Source: Bacteroidota bacterium
GTDB lineage: Bacteria > Bacteroidota > Bacteroidia > JABDFU01
NCBI GenBank assembly: GCA_013286655.1
Contig: JABDFG010000007.1
Span: 1-64,000 of the forward strand
Direction: 5' to 3'
DNA length: 64,000 bases
This document shows positions 20,432-29,323 of this stretch, one piece after another. A model generated the notes under the pieces. The model was not told where the DNA came from. It saw only the letters and a list, made by a program, of their open reading frames with translations, and did no database searches. Position 1 is the first letter of the stretch. Each line of letters begins with the position of its first letter. Made by a program: the position numbers and the translations under genes.

Positions 20432-21442
20432 ATGAAGATTGATAAACACATAAGCGCTTTACTATATGATCATGACTGTATAATTGTGCCTGACTTCGGA
20501 GGATTTGTTTCCAGTTATGCTCCTGCAAAAGTTCATCCTACACAACATATATTCCATCCTCCTCATAAAAACATAACATTCAACAAGCATTTAAAAAGCA
20601 ATGATGGTTTGCTCGCCAGTCAAATATCCAGGTCAGAAAATAAAACATTTACGGAAGCAAACAGTATACTGGCCAGTTTTGTTTCGGAAAGCACCAGTGC
20701 GTTTAAACGGGGCGAAAAAATAACGCTCGAATGTATTGGATCACTTTATATGGATGTTGAACGAAACATACAGTTTGAACCCGATCATTCCACCAATTAC
20801 CTGACCGAAGCATATGGAATGACTTCACTTCAGTCTTTGCCGGTAAAACGGGAAGGTTTGCAGGATCGTATAGAAAAAGGATTTATTGATCGCAAAGCCA
20901 TTCCTCAGAAAAAAGGAAAAATGAAAGTATATTCAAGAGCAGGAGCCATATTTACCATATTGGTTATAGCCCTGGCAGGATCCATTATTTTTCTTTCCAC
21001 CCGTACCGGTGTTTTAAAAGAAATAAGTTATTCCTCCCTGAATCCTTTTGTTGAAAAAACAAAAATAGTTTCATCCGTTAAAGATCATGTCCCACCCAAA
21101 CCTCCTGCCAATGATTCTGTCCATAAAGCGATCACTCCTCCTCCTGGAGAAGTCGTTATTAAAAATCATGAGCCGGATAAAACCGCCGTCAGTGTCAACG
21201 GTGTCAAAACTGCAAAGAAGTATAAATATCACATTGTGAGTGGTTGCTTTAAAATCAAATCCAATGCACTTAACTTTTTGGCAAAGATGAAAAGTAAAAA
21301 CTTCAATGCTACTATTCTTGGCCAAAACAAGGATGGTCTGTATGTGATTAGCTGTGGAGATTATGCTCAAAAAGAAGAGGCTTATACTGAACTTGCCCGT
21401 GTGCGCTCCCAAAACATGGAAGCCTGGATGCTGGCAGAATGA
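20432..21442 (+). CDS. HU-CCDC81-like N-terminus plus TM plus SPOR-like C-terminal domain protein
   Basis: 'MKIDKHISALLYDHDCIIVPDFGGFVSSYAPAKVHP'; TM 'AGAIFTILVIALAGSIIFL'; C-terminal 'KYKYHIVSGCFKIKSNALNFLAKMKSKNFNATILGQNKDGLYVISCGDYAQKEEA'. Start moved to the internal ATG at 20432. Confidence 0.8.
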   Translation: MKIDKHISALLYDHDCIIVPDFGGFVSSYAPAKVHPTQHIFHPPHKNITFNKHLKSNDGLLASQISRSENKTFTEANSILASFVSESTSAFKRGEKITLECIGSLYMDVERNIQFEPDHSTNYLTEAYGMTSLQSLPVKREGLQDRIEKGFIDRKAIPQKKGKMKVYSRAGAIFTILVIALAGSIIFLSTRTGVLKEISYSSLNPFVEKTKIVSSVKDHVPPKPPANDSVHKAITPPPGEVVIKNHEPDKTAVSVNGVKTAKKYKYHIVSGCFKIKSNALNFLAKMKSKNFNATILGQNKDGLYVISCGDYAQKEEAYTELARVRSQNMEAWMLAE

Positions 21443-21444
21443 TT

Positions 21445-21981
21445 TTAGCGTTTGGTCTCTTTTCTTTTTTTTCTATAAACCAGTATCGAAACGGTTAGTA
21501 ATACCGCAAAGATTATCAAACCTGCGATCCCCCACCAATAATTAGCCTGTTCCTTCAAAACCACAATAAAAACAATCGCAAATAATAATAAGGTCGCGAC
21601 TTCGTTCCAAAAACGAAGTTTTGTGGAGGACCATTTAAACACATCGTTTTGCAGGCGTTTAAAAATCAAACCGCATTGCAGGTGATAGAGTGTTAAACCG
21701 AAAACGAAAACGAGCTTCAACATCAGCCATCCCGGGAAAGATAGTCCGAACATATCATACGCAAGCCAGAAGGCAAACACATACGTTAGAATTGCAGATG
21801 GCCAGGTAATCCCAAACCACAAACGTTTCGCCATTAATTTGAATTGATTAGACAAGATTGTTTTATCGGGTTCCGGTTTGCTTTGAGCTTCCGTATGATA
21901 AATAAATAAACGGGGGATGTAAAACAATCCCGCAAACCAGGTGACAACAAAAATTATATGAAGAGCCTTTAGGTATAGCAT
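21445..21981 (-). CDS. hemJ: CopD/HemJ-family membrane protein (protoporphyrinogen oxidase HemJ)
   Basis: 'LKALHIIFVVTWFAGLFYIPRLFIYHTEAQ ... KRLWFGITWPSAILT'. Confidence 0.8.
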   Translation of the reverse strand: MLYLKALHIIFVVTWFAGLFYIPRLFIYHTEAQSKPEPDKTILSNQFKLMAKRLWFGITWPSAILTYVFAFWLAYDMFGLSFPGWLMLKLVFVFGLTLYHLQCGLIFKRLQNDVFKWSSTKLRFWNEVATLLLFAIVFIVVLKEQANYWWGIAGLIIFAVLLTVSILVYRKKRKETKR

Positions 21982-22005
21982 TCGGTAAAGTTATAACTTT
22001 ACCGA

Positions 22006-22521
22006 ATGGCAAAATCAAAAACAGCAAAAGAATCACTGGCAATAACAACACATCATGTATTACCCAATGATACAAATAATCTTGGCAACCTTTTTGGAGG
22101 ACGCCTATTGGAATGGATGGACATCATTGCTTCCATATCAGCTCATCGGCATTGTAAACGTGTTGTAGTAACGGCTTCCGTCAATAATGTTGCCTTTGCC
22201 AAATCAATTACACATGGAAGTATCGTTACACTTGAAGCAAAAGTTTCCAGGTCTTTTAATTCCAGCATGGAAGTTTTTATTGATGTGTGGGTAGAAGACC
22301 CTGTCACAGGCGAAAGAAAAAAATCGAACGAAGCCATTTATACTTTTGTCGCAGTCGACCAGCATGGCGCACCTCTCGTTGTGCCCGAATTAATTCCTGA
22401 ATCAACAGAAGAAAAACTACGCTTTGAAGGAGCTCTGCGCCGAAAACAATTGAGTCTGATTCTGGCTGGAAAAATGAAACCGGAAGAAGCTACAGAGCTG
22501 AAGGCTTTATTTTTGAAATAA
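22006..22521 (+). CDS. Acyl-CoA thioesterase (hotdog fold)
   Basis: 'HHVLPNDTNNLGNLFGGRLLEWMDIIASISAHRHC'. Confidence 0.9.
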   Translation: MAKSKTAKESLAITTHHVLPNDTNNLGNLFGGRLLEWMDIIASISAHRHCKRVVVTASVNNVAFAKSITHGSIVTLEAKVSRSFNSSMEVFIDVWVEDPVTGERKKSNEAIYTFVAVDQHGAPLVVPELIPESTEEKLRFEGALRRKQLSLILAGKMKPEEATELKALFLK

Positions 22522-23482
22522 GTTCCGCTTCATTTATCTCCTTCATACATTTAAAGTGGCCTTTAGGGCATTCCTCGAATCCTATTTTTGAACAAGGCCG
22601 GCAGGGCAAATTCTTCACTTCGATTTTTGCACTTTGCACTTTGTGCTTTTCAGTATAATAAGGATACATTCCAAATTCCGGAACCGTATTTCCCCATACC
22701 GAAATAATTGGCTTTTGAAATGCTGCAGCTATATGCATCAGTCCCGTATCATGTGTAATTACCTTGTTCGCTTGATTTACCAGAGAAGCCGATTGATTCA
22801 GATTATATTTCCCACAGGCATTGTAAACTGTTGATCCGACAGTAGCCTCAATTTCCCTTCCATTTTCAACATCGTCTTTACCCCCAAGGAGTATAATTGG
22901 ACTGTTTATCTTTTTACATATAGAGATTATTTTATTCAGGGGTAAGCGTTTAGTCGCATGGGCTGCGCCGATAACAAAACCAGTATATCCCTGCCGGTGC
23001 GTTTCAGGAAGCGCAGCAATATTAATTTTATCCTTCTCCGGAATAAAATAATCTAACCCCATCCCGTCATTAGTAACTCCAAAATTCTTTACTGTTTCAA
23101 AATAACGATCGACGATGTGAACAGGTGGAAGCCTGTTGATTTTCAGATTAACGAGCAACCACTTTTCAATATTCAGTTTACGGAAAGAGAAAGACGGCCT
23201 ATTCAATTTTCGTTTTACCTGTAGTGTTCTCAGATTATGATGAAGGTCAATTATACAATCAAATTTTTCCTTCTTCAAAACATCCATTACTTCACTAAGA
23301 TCCTCATCAATGGAATGAATCTTATCCAGATAGGGATTGTTTTCTAAAATACTGCAAAAGCTCTTTTTTGTCAGATAATGAAGCTCCGCCTCCTTCAACT
23401 GCATTTTCGTACACCTTATAACAGGGGTGGTAAGAACAATATCTCCAATAGAACTAAAGCGTATAAATAGAATCTTTCTCAA
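22490..23482 (-). CDS. Glycosyltransferase family 9 (heptosyltransferase-like)
   Basis: 'ILFIRFSSIGDIVLTTPVIR', 'HDTGLMHIAAAFQKPIISVWGNTVPEFGMYPY'. Confidence 0.92.
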   Translation of the reverse strand: MRKILFIRFSSIGDIVLTTPVIRCTKMQLKEAELHYLTKKSFCSILENNPYLDKIHSIDEDLSEVMDVLKKEKFDCIIDLHHNLRTLQVKRKLNRPSFSFRKLNIEKWLLVNLKINRLPPVHIVDRYFETVKNFGVTNDGMGLDYFIPEKDKINIAALPETHRQGYTGFVIGAAHATKRLPLNKIISICKKINSPIILLGGKDDVENGREIEATVGSTVYNACGKYNLNQSASLVNQANKVITHDTGLMHIAAAFQKPIISVWGNTVPEFGMYPYYTEKHKVQSAKIEVKNLPCRPCSKIGFEECPKGHFKCMKEINEAELISKIKPSAL

Positions 23483-23518
23483 TTGCAGGCAAAGTTAGGG
23501 CTTTTTAACTGTTGATTG

Positions 23519-23544
23519 GGCAACTATTTATTGGCCTTGAAGTC
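23519..23544 (+). promoter_or_regulatory. ECF-type promoter P1 (GGCAAC-17 nt-GTC) upstream of the 36-aa microprotein
   Basis: GGCAAC 23519-23524, GTC 23542-23544, within the 14-bp word ATTGGGCAACTATT that recurs at P2. Confidence 0.65.
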
Positions 23545-23584
23545 TTATAAATAGGTCTGAAAATTTCACAAAAACCGAAATAAT

Positions 23585-23695
23585 ATGGAAACCATTAAAA
23601 AGAGTATTCATGAAAAGCTATCAGATATAGCAATCATTATCGTATTTGCAGCCATCCTTGCAATGGGTTTGTTCGCCTATATCGGAAAATTTTAA
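23585..23695 (+). CDS. 36-aa single-pass membrane microprotein
   Basis: METIKKSIHEKLSDIAIIIVFAAILAMGLFAYIGKF*; ATG and TAA verified; basic amphipathic N-terminus followed by one hydrophobic helix. Below the ORF-track length cutoff. Confidence 0.6.
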   Translation: METIKKSIHEKLSDIAIIIVFAAILAMGLFAYIGKF

Positions 23696-23727
23696 CTACT
23701 TAAAAATCAAATATATACGTATAATTG

Positions 23728-23752
23728 GGCAACTATTCAGGATTTATTAGTC
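23728..23752 (+). promoter_or_regulatory. ECF-type promoter P2 (GGCAAC-16 nt-GTC) upstream of the ECF sigma factor
   Basis: GGCAAC 23728-23733, GTC 23750-23752; same word ATTGGGCAACTATT as P1. Confidence 0.65.
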
Positions 23753-23768
23753 AAATTAGTGAATAGCT

Positions 23769-24317
23769 ATGCTGGATGAATTACAATTAATAGAAGACTG
23801 CAAACAGGGAAGTAATTCTGCATTTGAAAAACTTTACGTAAAGTATGCGCCAAAAATGAAAGGAATTGCATACAGGTATGTCGGAGACAGAATGAAAGCA
23901 GAAGATATAGTCCACGACGCATTTATTAAGGTATATGAAAAAATAAGCTCCCTGAAAGATAATGCCGTTTTCGGGGGCTGGCTCAGAAGAATCGTTGTTA
24001 ACCAGGCACTTGACGCGCTTAAAAGCGAAAAAAAACTGAAAACAATATCAGAGGAATCCTTGCAATTTAATTCGGAGGAGCCCTCGGATGATAAAGGAAT
24101 TTACGAAAACATCAGTGCAAAACAACTGATGGATACCCTTGCATCATTACCAACTGGTTATAAAACAATATTTAATTTATATGTGGTGGATGGTTTTCAA
24201 CACAAAGAAATAGCTGAACAATTGGGAATTTCGGAAGGTACTTCAAAATCCCAACTTGCTAAAGCGAAAATTTATTTACGAAAATTATTAATTGAAAAAT
24301 GCGTATTAAATGATTGA
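23769..24317 (+). CDS. RNA polymerase sigma-70 factor, ECF subfamily
   Basis: Sigma2 'FEKLYVKYAPKMKGIAYRYVGDRMKAEDIVHDAFIKVYEKI' and sigma4 'LPTGYKTIFNLYVVDGFQHKEIAEQLGISEGTSKSQLAKAKIYLRKLL'. Confidence 0.95.
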   Translation: MLDELQLIEDCKQGSNSAFEKLYVKYAPKMKGIAYRYVGDRMKAEDIVHDAFIKVYEKISSLKDNAVFGGWLRRIVVNQALDALKSEKKLKTISEESLQFNSEEPSDDKGIYENISAKQLMDTLASLPTGYKTIFNLYVVDGFQHKEIAEQLGISEGTSKSQLAKAKIYLRKLLIEKCVLND

Positions 24318-25923
24318 AGAAGAAGACATACTGGAATCCCTCTACAAAACCCACCTGGAGGATATTGAAATGCCTGTTTCCGATAGCCTTTGGAATCGCA
24401 TCAGAAAGACTATTGCATTGAATAGGTTAAGAAAAATTTTAGGAGCATTGGCATTGATAGGTGCGGTAATCGGATTGAGTTTGTTTTTTATTCATCCAGC
24501 TGATCTAAACAGAAACAGCTATGCTAAAGAAAATAAAACAAGGATCAGTTGGAAAAACAAACCGAATGGCAATGATCAGGAAGAAATAAGGGATACATAT
24601 CAGAAAAAGACATTAACGGTTACTAAAAAAAATAAAACAGATAGCCTTTGGGACAATATAACTTATATAGACAAAAAGGACATAAAAAATGTTGATCAGA
24701 AAAAAAAAATTTTAAAAAATGTAAATACGGAAATTAATAACTCAAAAAAAATAACTGAAATAGGGCTACCTTCTTCTCAACAGTCTAAACTTCCCGGGAA
24801 AAGAAGTCTCCATCCTTTGATAGTGGACAAAGGGCAGAAAAAATCAAATCAGAAAACGGAAATAGATATAAAACAAAAAAAATCCCTTCCGACCACCCAA
24901 AATGAAAATTCCCAAACGGAAAAAAACACTAAAAATAAAGAAGATTCGATAGCCAATCCTTTAAACAAAGAGATACTGTCAAACGGGAACAGTCCAAAAT
25001 CAGCCGAAAATAATACACCCTTGACGGATAGCATTCCAAAACTAAAAGACGGTAATCCGATAACCGGTCAAAACCAGGTTTTGAAAACAGACAGTAATCC
25101 GACAACCAGTCAAAACCAGGTTTTGAAGACAGATACCTTTCCAACACAACCCTCAGATTCCGCCGGAATGAATAGTTCCAATAGCCAAAAGCCGGATAGT
25201 ACGTTATCGGGAAATACACCTCCTCCTAAAGACAATGAAAATAAACTTAAGCTATTTATCAATGCAGAAAGCGGAGGTTTGATCCCTATTGTTAGCAGTT
25301 CAATTGCCGGTATCACTATGACAAACAATCCTACCGGGAATAAAGTTCAAAACTTGAGTTATGATGAACGAGTGGAGCTGGGATTTATGATCCAAAATAA
25401 GCTCAGCCTTAATATTGGCCTGGGGCTTTCACATTTTCAGGGAAACTATTCGCAGACAGTTAGCAATGCCATACAATGGAAAGACACGACAGGTAAAAAT
25501 CATACGACAACAGTTGTTATTAACTCAAAAGCCGGCTTTGATTGTCAGTTCTTAAATATTCCCGTTTTTGCAGAATACCTTTTTGGTTTAAGCCCCAAAT
25601 GGAACCTGGCACCCTCAATTGGAGTCATTTTAAATTATTTACTGAACGCTCAAAGTACCGCCTCTGCCTCCAGTAGTCAAAGTATACCTGGAGTTTCTCT
25701 TACAAATGCCACCAGTACAAACAGAACCACCGATTTTAAACCTCTTACTGCATCTACATTGACAGGACTCCGCTTAGAGTATATTTTGAATGAAAAATGG
25801 AAAATTTACCTATGTCCCAGTTATTCCTTTTTTATCGGAGATCTGGTTAAAGAAGGCAATATTTTAAAAATAACGCCTTCTGCCTTCAATGCAAATCTTG
25901 GAATAACCTATTTTTTCAGGTAA
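24310..25923 (+). CDS. Putative dual-membrane anti-sigma-like protein: cytosolic N-terminus, inner TM, long K/N/T/S linker, C-terminal outer-membrane beta-barrel
   Basis: N-term 'DILESLYKTHLEDIEMPVSDSLWNRIRKTI'; TM 'ILGALALIGAVIGLSLFFI'; about 250-aa low-complexity linker; beta-barrel ending 'LGITYFFR' (terminal Phe-Arg). Start overlaps the sigma gene. Confidence 0.75.
   Translation: MIEEEDILESLYKTHLEDIEMPVSDSLWNRIRKTIALNRLRKILGALALIGAVIGLSLFFIHPADLNRNSYAKENKTRISWKNKPNGNDQEEIRDTYQKKTLTVTKKNKTDSLWDNITYIDKKDIKNVDQKKKILKNVNTEINNSKKITEIGLPSSQQSKLPGKRSLHPLIVDKGQKKSNQKTEIDIKQKKSLPTTQNENSQTEKNTKNKEDSIANPLNKEILSNGNSPKSAENNTPLTDSIPKLKDGNPITGQNQVLKTDSNPTTSQNQVLKTDTFPTQPSDSAGMNSSNSQKPDSTLSGNTPPPKDNENKLKLFINAESGGLIPIVSSSIAGITMTNNPTGNKVQNLSYDERVELGFMIQNKLSLNIGLGLSHFQGNYSQTVSNAIQWKDTTGKNHTTTVVINSKAGFDCQFLNIPVFAEYLFGLSPKWNLAPSIGVILNYLLNAQSTASASSSQSIPGVSLTNATSTNRTTDFKPLTASTLTGLRLEYILNEKWKIYLCPSYSFFIGDLVKEGNILKITPSAFNANLGITYFFR
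25051..25134 (+). repeat. Two tandem 42-bp units in the linker-coding region
   Basis: Encodes NPITGQNQVLKTDS / NPTTSQNQVLKTDT. Confidence 0.9.
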
Positions 25924-25938
25924 AATCAGGGGATCTTT

Positions 25939-28074
25939 TTGGCTAAATTAGCGCCACGAATGAACAGCCGCTCCCAAACTTTCCTGGATACACCGATTGA
26001 ATACCTAAAGGGAGTCGGTCCTCAAAGAGCCGACCTTTTGAAAAAGGAGCTACAGGTCTTTACATTTTATGACCTGCTAACGCAATTCCCATTTCGTTAT
26101 GTTGATCGTACCCGGTTTTACAAAGTAAACGAAGTAAGCATTGACTATCCTTACGTTCAATTACGTGGTAAAATTAAATCAATGACAATGGCGGGGAAAC
26201 CACGAAACCAAAGACTGATTGCTAAATTTTACGACGAAAGTGGCACAATCGACTTACTCTGGTTTGCGGGCGCTAAATGGATGCTGGATAAATTAAAAGG
26301 CGAAAAAGAATTCATTGTATTTGGAAAAGCAACGAGTTTCAAGGGCCAAATCAATATTCCTCATCCGGAAATTGAAGAGGTAAGCGAAGAGAATACACGT
26401 TTAGCCAGTTCCCTCCAGGCTGTGTACAACAGCACCGAAAAACTCAAGAGTAAAGGACTTGACAGCAGAGGAATCTATAAGCTCATGCGCGTACTTGTTG
26501 CCAACATTCACAAAAATATACCTGAAACGATTTCAGACGAGCTGTTGGGTGAGTACAAATTAATGCAACGCGAACGGGCGTTCCAGACTATTCACCTGCC
26601 GGAAAACCCCGAAGCCTTAAGAAAAGCAGAATACCGGTTAAAATTCGAAGAATTGTTCTTTATCCAACTTCGTCTGCTTCGTTTAAAAGTGATCCGTCAG
26701 AAAAATTTCAAAGGTTTTGTATTCGGAAAAGTAGGAGAATACTTTAACACTTTTTATACCCAATACCTGCCATTCGATCTTACAGGAGCCCAAAAGCGTG
26801 TAATAAAGGAAATCCGTTACGACATGGGTTCGGGCAAGCAAATGAATCGTCTGTTACAGGGAGATGTAGGCAGTGGCAAAACATTGGTTGCATTGATGAC
26901 AATGTTAATAGCTCTGGACAATGGCTTTCAGGCATGTATTATTGCCCCGACTGAAATCCTCGCCGCACAGCATTATGAGTCCATCAGTAAAATGCTGGAA
27001 AAACTACCGATAAAAGTCGAATTGCTCACCGGCTCTACAAAAAAATCAAATCGAAAAATAGTGCATGAGCAACTACAAACGGGAACCTTGCACATATTGA
27101 TTGGTACGCATGCCTTAATGGAAGACGCCGTGCTTTTTAAAAATCTGGGGCTGATCGTAATTGACGAACAGCACCGCTTTGGCGTCGCTCAACGGGCACG
27201 TATGTGGAAAAAAAACACACAACCCCCACATGTATTGATTATGTCCGCTACTCCCATCCCCCGCACCCTAGCCATGACTTTATACGGAGACCTGGATGTA
27301 TCCATTATAGATGAATTACCTCCAGGACGAAAACCCATATCCACCTCCCACAAATTTGACTCCCAGCGCTTGCGTGTATTTGGTTTTATGAAAGAACAGA
27401 TCGCTATAGGTCGTCAGGTATATATTGTTTATCCCTTGATTGAAGAATCGGAAAAACTTGATTTAAAAAATCTGATGGATGGATATGAAAGTATTGTACG
27501 GGCATTTGCTCCTCCGGATTACCGGGTAAGCATTGTACACGGACAGATGAAGGCCGCAGACAAAAATTTTGAGATGCAGCGTTTTGTAAAGGGCGAAACG
27601 CAAATAATGGTGGCAACAACTGTCATTGAAGTAGGTGTGAATGTACCCAATGCAAGCGTCATGGTCATTGAAAATGCTGAGCGTTTTGGCCTTTCTCAAC
27701 TGCATCAATTACGGGGAAGGGTCGGGCGGGGAGCGGATAAAAGCTATTGCATCCTGATGACCTCCTTCAAACTGAGCGCCGATTCTAAAATACGGATCAA
27801 TACCATGGTTGGAAGTAACGACGGTTTTGAGATTGCCGAGGTGGATCTTAGACTTCGCGGTCCGGGAGACCTGTCAGGTACCCAGCAAAGCGGAGTCCTT
27901 GACCTGAAAATTTCGGACTTAGCCAAAGATGTACAAATAGTCCAATTGGCCAGAAGCTGCGCTTCACAAATTTTAGCAGAAGATCCCACACTGGAAAAAC
28001 CCTCCAACCAAAGGATTGCCCAACAATATGTCCAACTGAATCAAAATAAAACCAACTGGAGCAGAATAAGTTAA
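25939..28074 (+). CDS. recG: ATP-dependent DNA helicase RecG
   Basis: 'LLQGDVGSGKTLVALMTML', 'IDEQHRFGVAQRARMW', 'MSATPIPRTLAMTLYGDLDVSIIDELPPGRKPI', 'QLRGRVGRG'. The predicted start at 25939 is a TTG; ATG at 25960 is an alternative. Confidence 0.97.
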   Translation: MAKLAPRMNSRSQTFLDTPIEYLKGVGPQRADLLKKELQVFTFYDLLTQFPFRYVDRTRFYKVNEVSIDYPYVQLRGKIKSMTMAGKPRNQRLIAKFYDESGTIDLLWFAGAKWMLDKLKGEKEFIVFGKATSFKGQINIPHPEIEEVSEENTRLASSLQAVYNSTEKLKSKGLDSRGIYKLMRVLVANIHKNIPETISDELLGEYKLMQRERAFQTIHLPENPEALRKAEYRLKFEELFFIQLRLLRLKVIRQKNFKGFVFGKVGEYFNTFYTQYLPFDLTGAQKRVIKEIRYDMGSGKQMNRLLQGDVGSGKTLVALMTMLIALDNGFQACIIAPTEILAAQHYESISKMLEKLPIKVELLTGSTKKSNRKIVHEQLQTGTLHILIGTHALMEDAVLFKNLGLIVIDEQHRFGVAQRARMWKKNTQPPHVLIMSATPIPRTLAMTLYGDLDVSIIDELPPGRKPISTSHKFDSQRLRVFGFMKEQIAIGRQVYIVYPLIEESEKLDLKNLMDGYESIVRAFAPPDYRVSIVHGQMKAADKNFEMQRFVKGETQIMVATTVIEVGVNVPNASVMVIENAERFGLSQLHQLRGRVGRGADKSYCILMTSFKLSADSKIRINTMVGSNDGFEIAEVDLRLRGPGDLSGTQQSGVLDLKISDLAKDVQIVQLARSCASQILAEDPTLEKPSNQRIAQQYVQLNQNKTNWSRIS

Positions 28075-28111
28075 ATTGTGTAATTTCAGCAAACGGAGCC
28101 AGTAAATTCTG

Positions 28112-29314
28112 ATGATTTACTCTTTAAAAAGATATTTCAAGTATTTTAGTATAACCCTTTTTGCAAGAAAAGAAAGAAGCCTGTTATTCCGCGATTTTTT
28201 TTCGTACTTTCTGACCCGGTCTTTTTTAAAACAAAATTACTCCCCTTTTCATAAAGAGATTGCCTTGAAGAAAGCCATGTCCTGGCTTTTACATTCACAA
28301 AAAAGTTCGATCGATGGAGGTTTCAGCACATACAAAACAATCGAAGGCTGGACAAGTTCTTATCCCGAAACTTCCGGCTATATCATTCCAACGCTCCTTT
28401 CATTCAAGAAATTTTCACGGGAGGAAAATAACATAAAACACATTACTGCTTGTGCCGATTGGCTGCTTTCCATTCAAAAACCAAGCGGAGGCTGGCAAAG
28501 CATGTATGTAGCCGACGACAGACCCGAGGTTGTTTTTAATACCGGACAGGTTATCGGGGGACTTACAGAGATGTATACATATACCGGAGATGGGAAATAC
28601 CTGAATTCGATCCTAAAAGCCTGCGATTGGTTATGCTCCATACAGGAAGAAGACGGCTCCTGGAAAAAATTTGCCTTCATGAATCAGTCCCGCGTGTATG
28701 ATAGTTATGTAGATTATCCCCTGTTAAAGGTTTACAAGATTACCGGCAATGAACGCTATCGAAAAACAGCACTTAAAAATCTGGAATGGATCATTAAAAA
28801 GCACCAGACGAATGGCTGGCTGGAAGATTGCGACAATACGCTGAAACACAACGACAGACCCATAACCCATACGATCGCCTATACCCTGGATGGCTTACTG
28901 GAAAGCGGCCTGTTATTGAAAGACGAACGGTTTATACTGGCGGCTAAAAAAGCTGCAGACAAACTCCTGGAAATTTTCAATGAACAGGGTTTCTTAAATG
29001 GCCGATATGATCGCAACTGGCTCGGATCTGAATATATGATCTGCACAGGATGCGCCCAGATGGCGATTGTCTGGTTAAAACTTTACAAGGTGTACAAAAA
29101 TGAAACGTATCTTTATACTGCATCAAAAATGAATACGATGTTGGTATTTATACAAAACCGCACGTTCAATGAAAACACGAATACAAAAGGAGCAATGCCG
29201 GGCTCATTTCCCTTTTGGGGCAAGTACGAACCTTTTGCCTTTCCTAACTGGGCAACCAAATACCTCGCTGATTCACTCATGCTGGAATTAGAGCTACAAA
29301 AGGAAAAAAACTAA
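28112..29314 (+). CDS. Alpha/alpha-toroid protein (prenyltransferase/terpene-cyclase-like or six-hairpin-glycosidase-like repeats)
   Basis: Repeated 'ALKKAMSWLLHSQKSSIDGGFS', 'ACADWLLSIQKPSGGWQS', 'ACDWLCSIQEEDGSWKKF' units with QxxxGxW-like motifs. Confidence 0.65.
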   Translation: MIYSLKRYFKYFSITLFARKERSLLFRDFFSYFLTRSFLKQNYSPFHKEIALKKAMSWLLHSQKSSIDGGFSTYKTIEGWTSSYPETSGYIIPTLLSFKKFSREENNIKHITACADWLLSIQKPSGGWQSMYVADDRPEVVFNTGQVIGGLTEMYTYTGDGKYLNSILKACDWLCSIQEEDGSWKKFAFMNQSRVYDSYVDYPLLKVYKITGNERYRKTALKNLEWIIKKHQTNGWLEDCDNTLKHNDRPITHTIAYTLDGLLESGLLLKDERFILAAKKAADKLLEIFNEQGFLNGRYDRNWLGSEYMICTGCAQMAIVWLKLYKVYKNETYLYTASKMNTMLVFIQNRTFNENTNTKGAMPGSFPFWGKYEPFAFPNWATKYLADSLMLELELQKEKN

Positions 29315-29323
29315 AAAATACAA

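Noticed and set aside
24700-24760. A9-A10 homopolymer runs as possible programmed frameshift sites
   Set aside because: The zero frame continues through the linker to a sensible beta-barrel end; the runs simply encode Lys/Asn-rich linker in an AT-rich gene.
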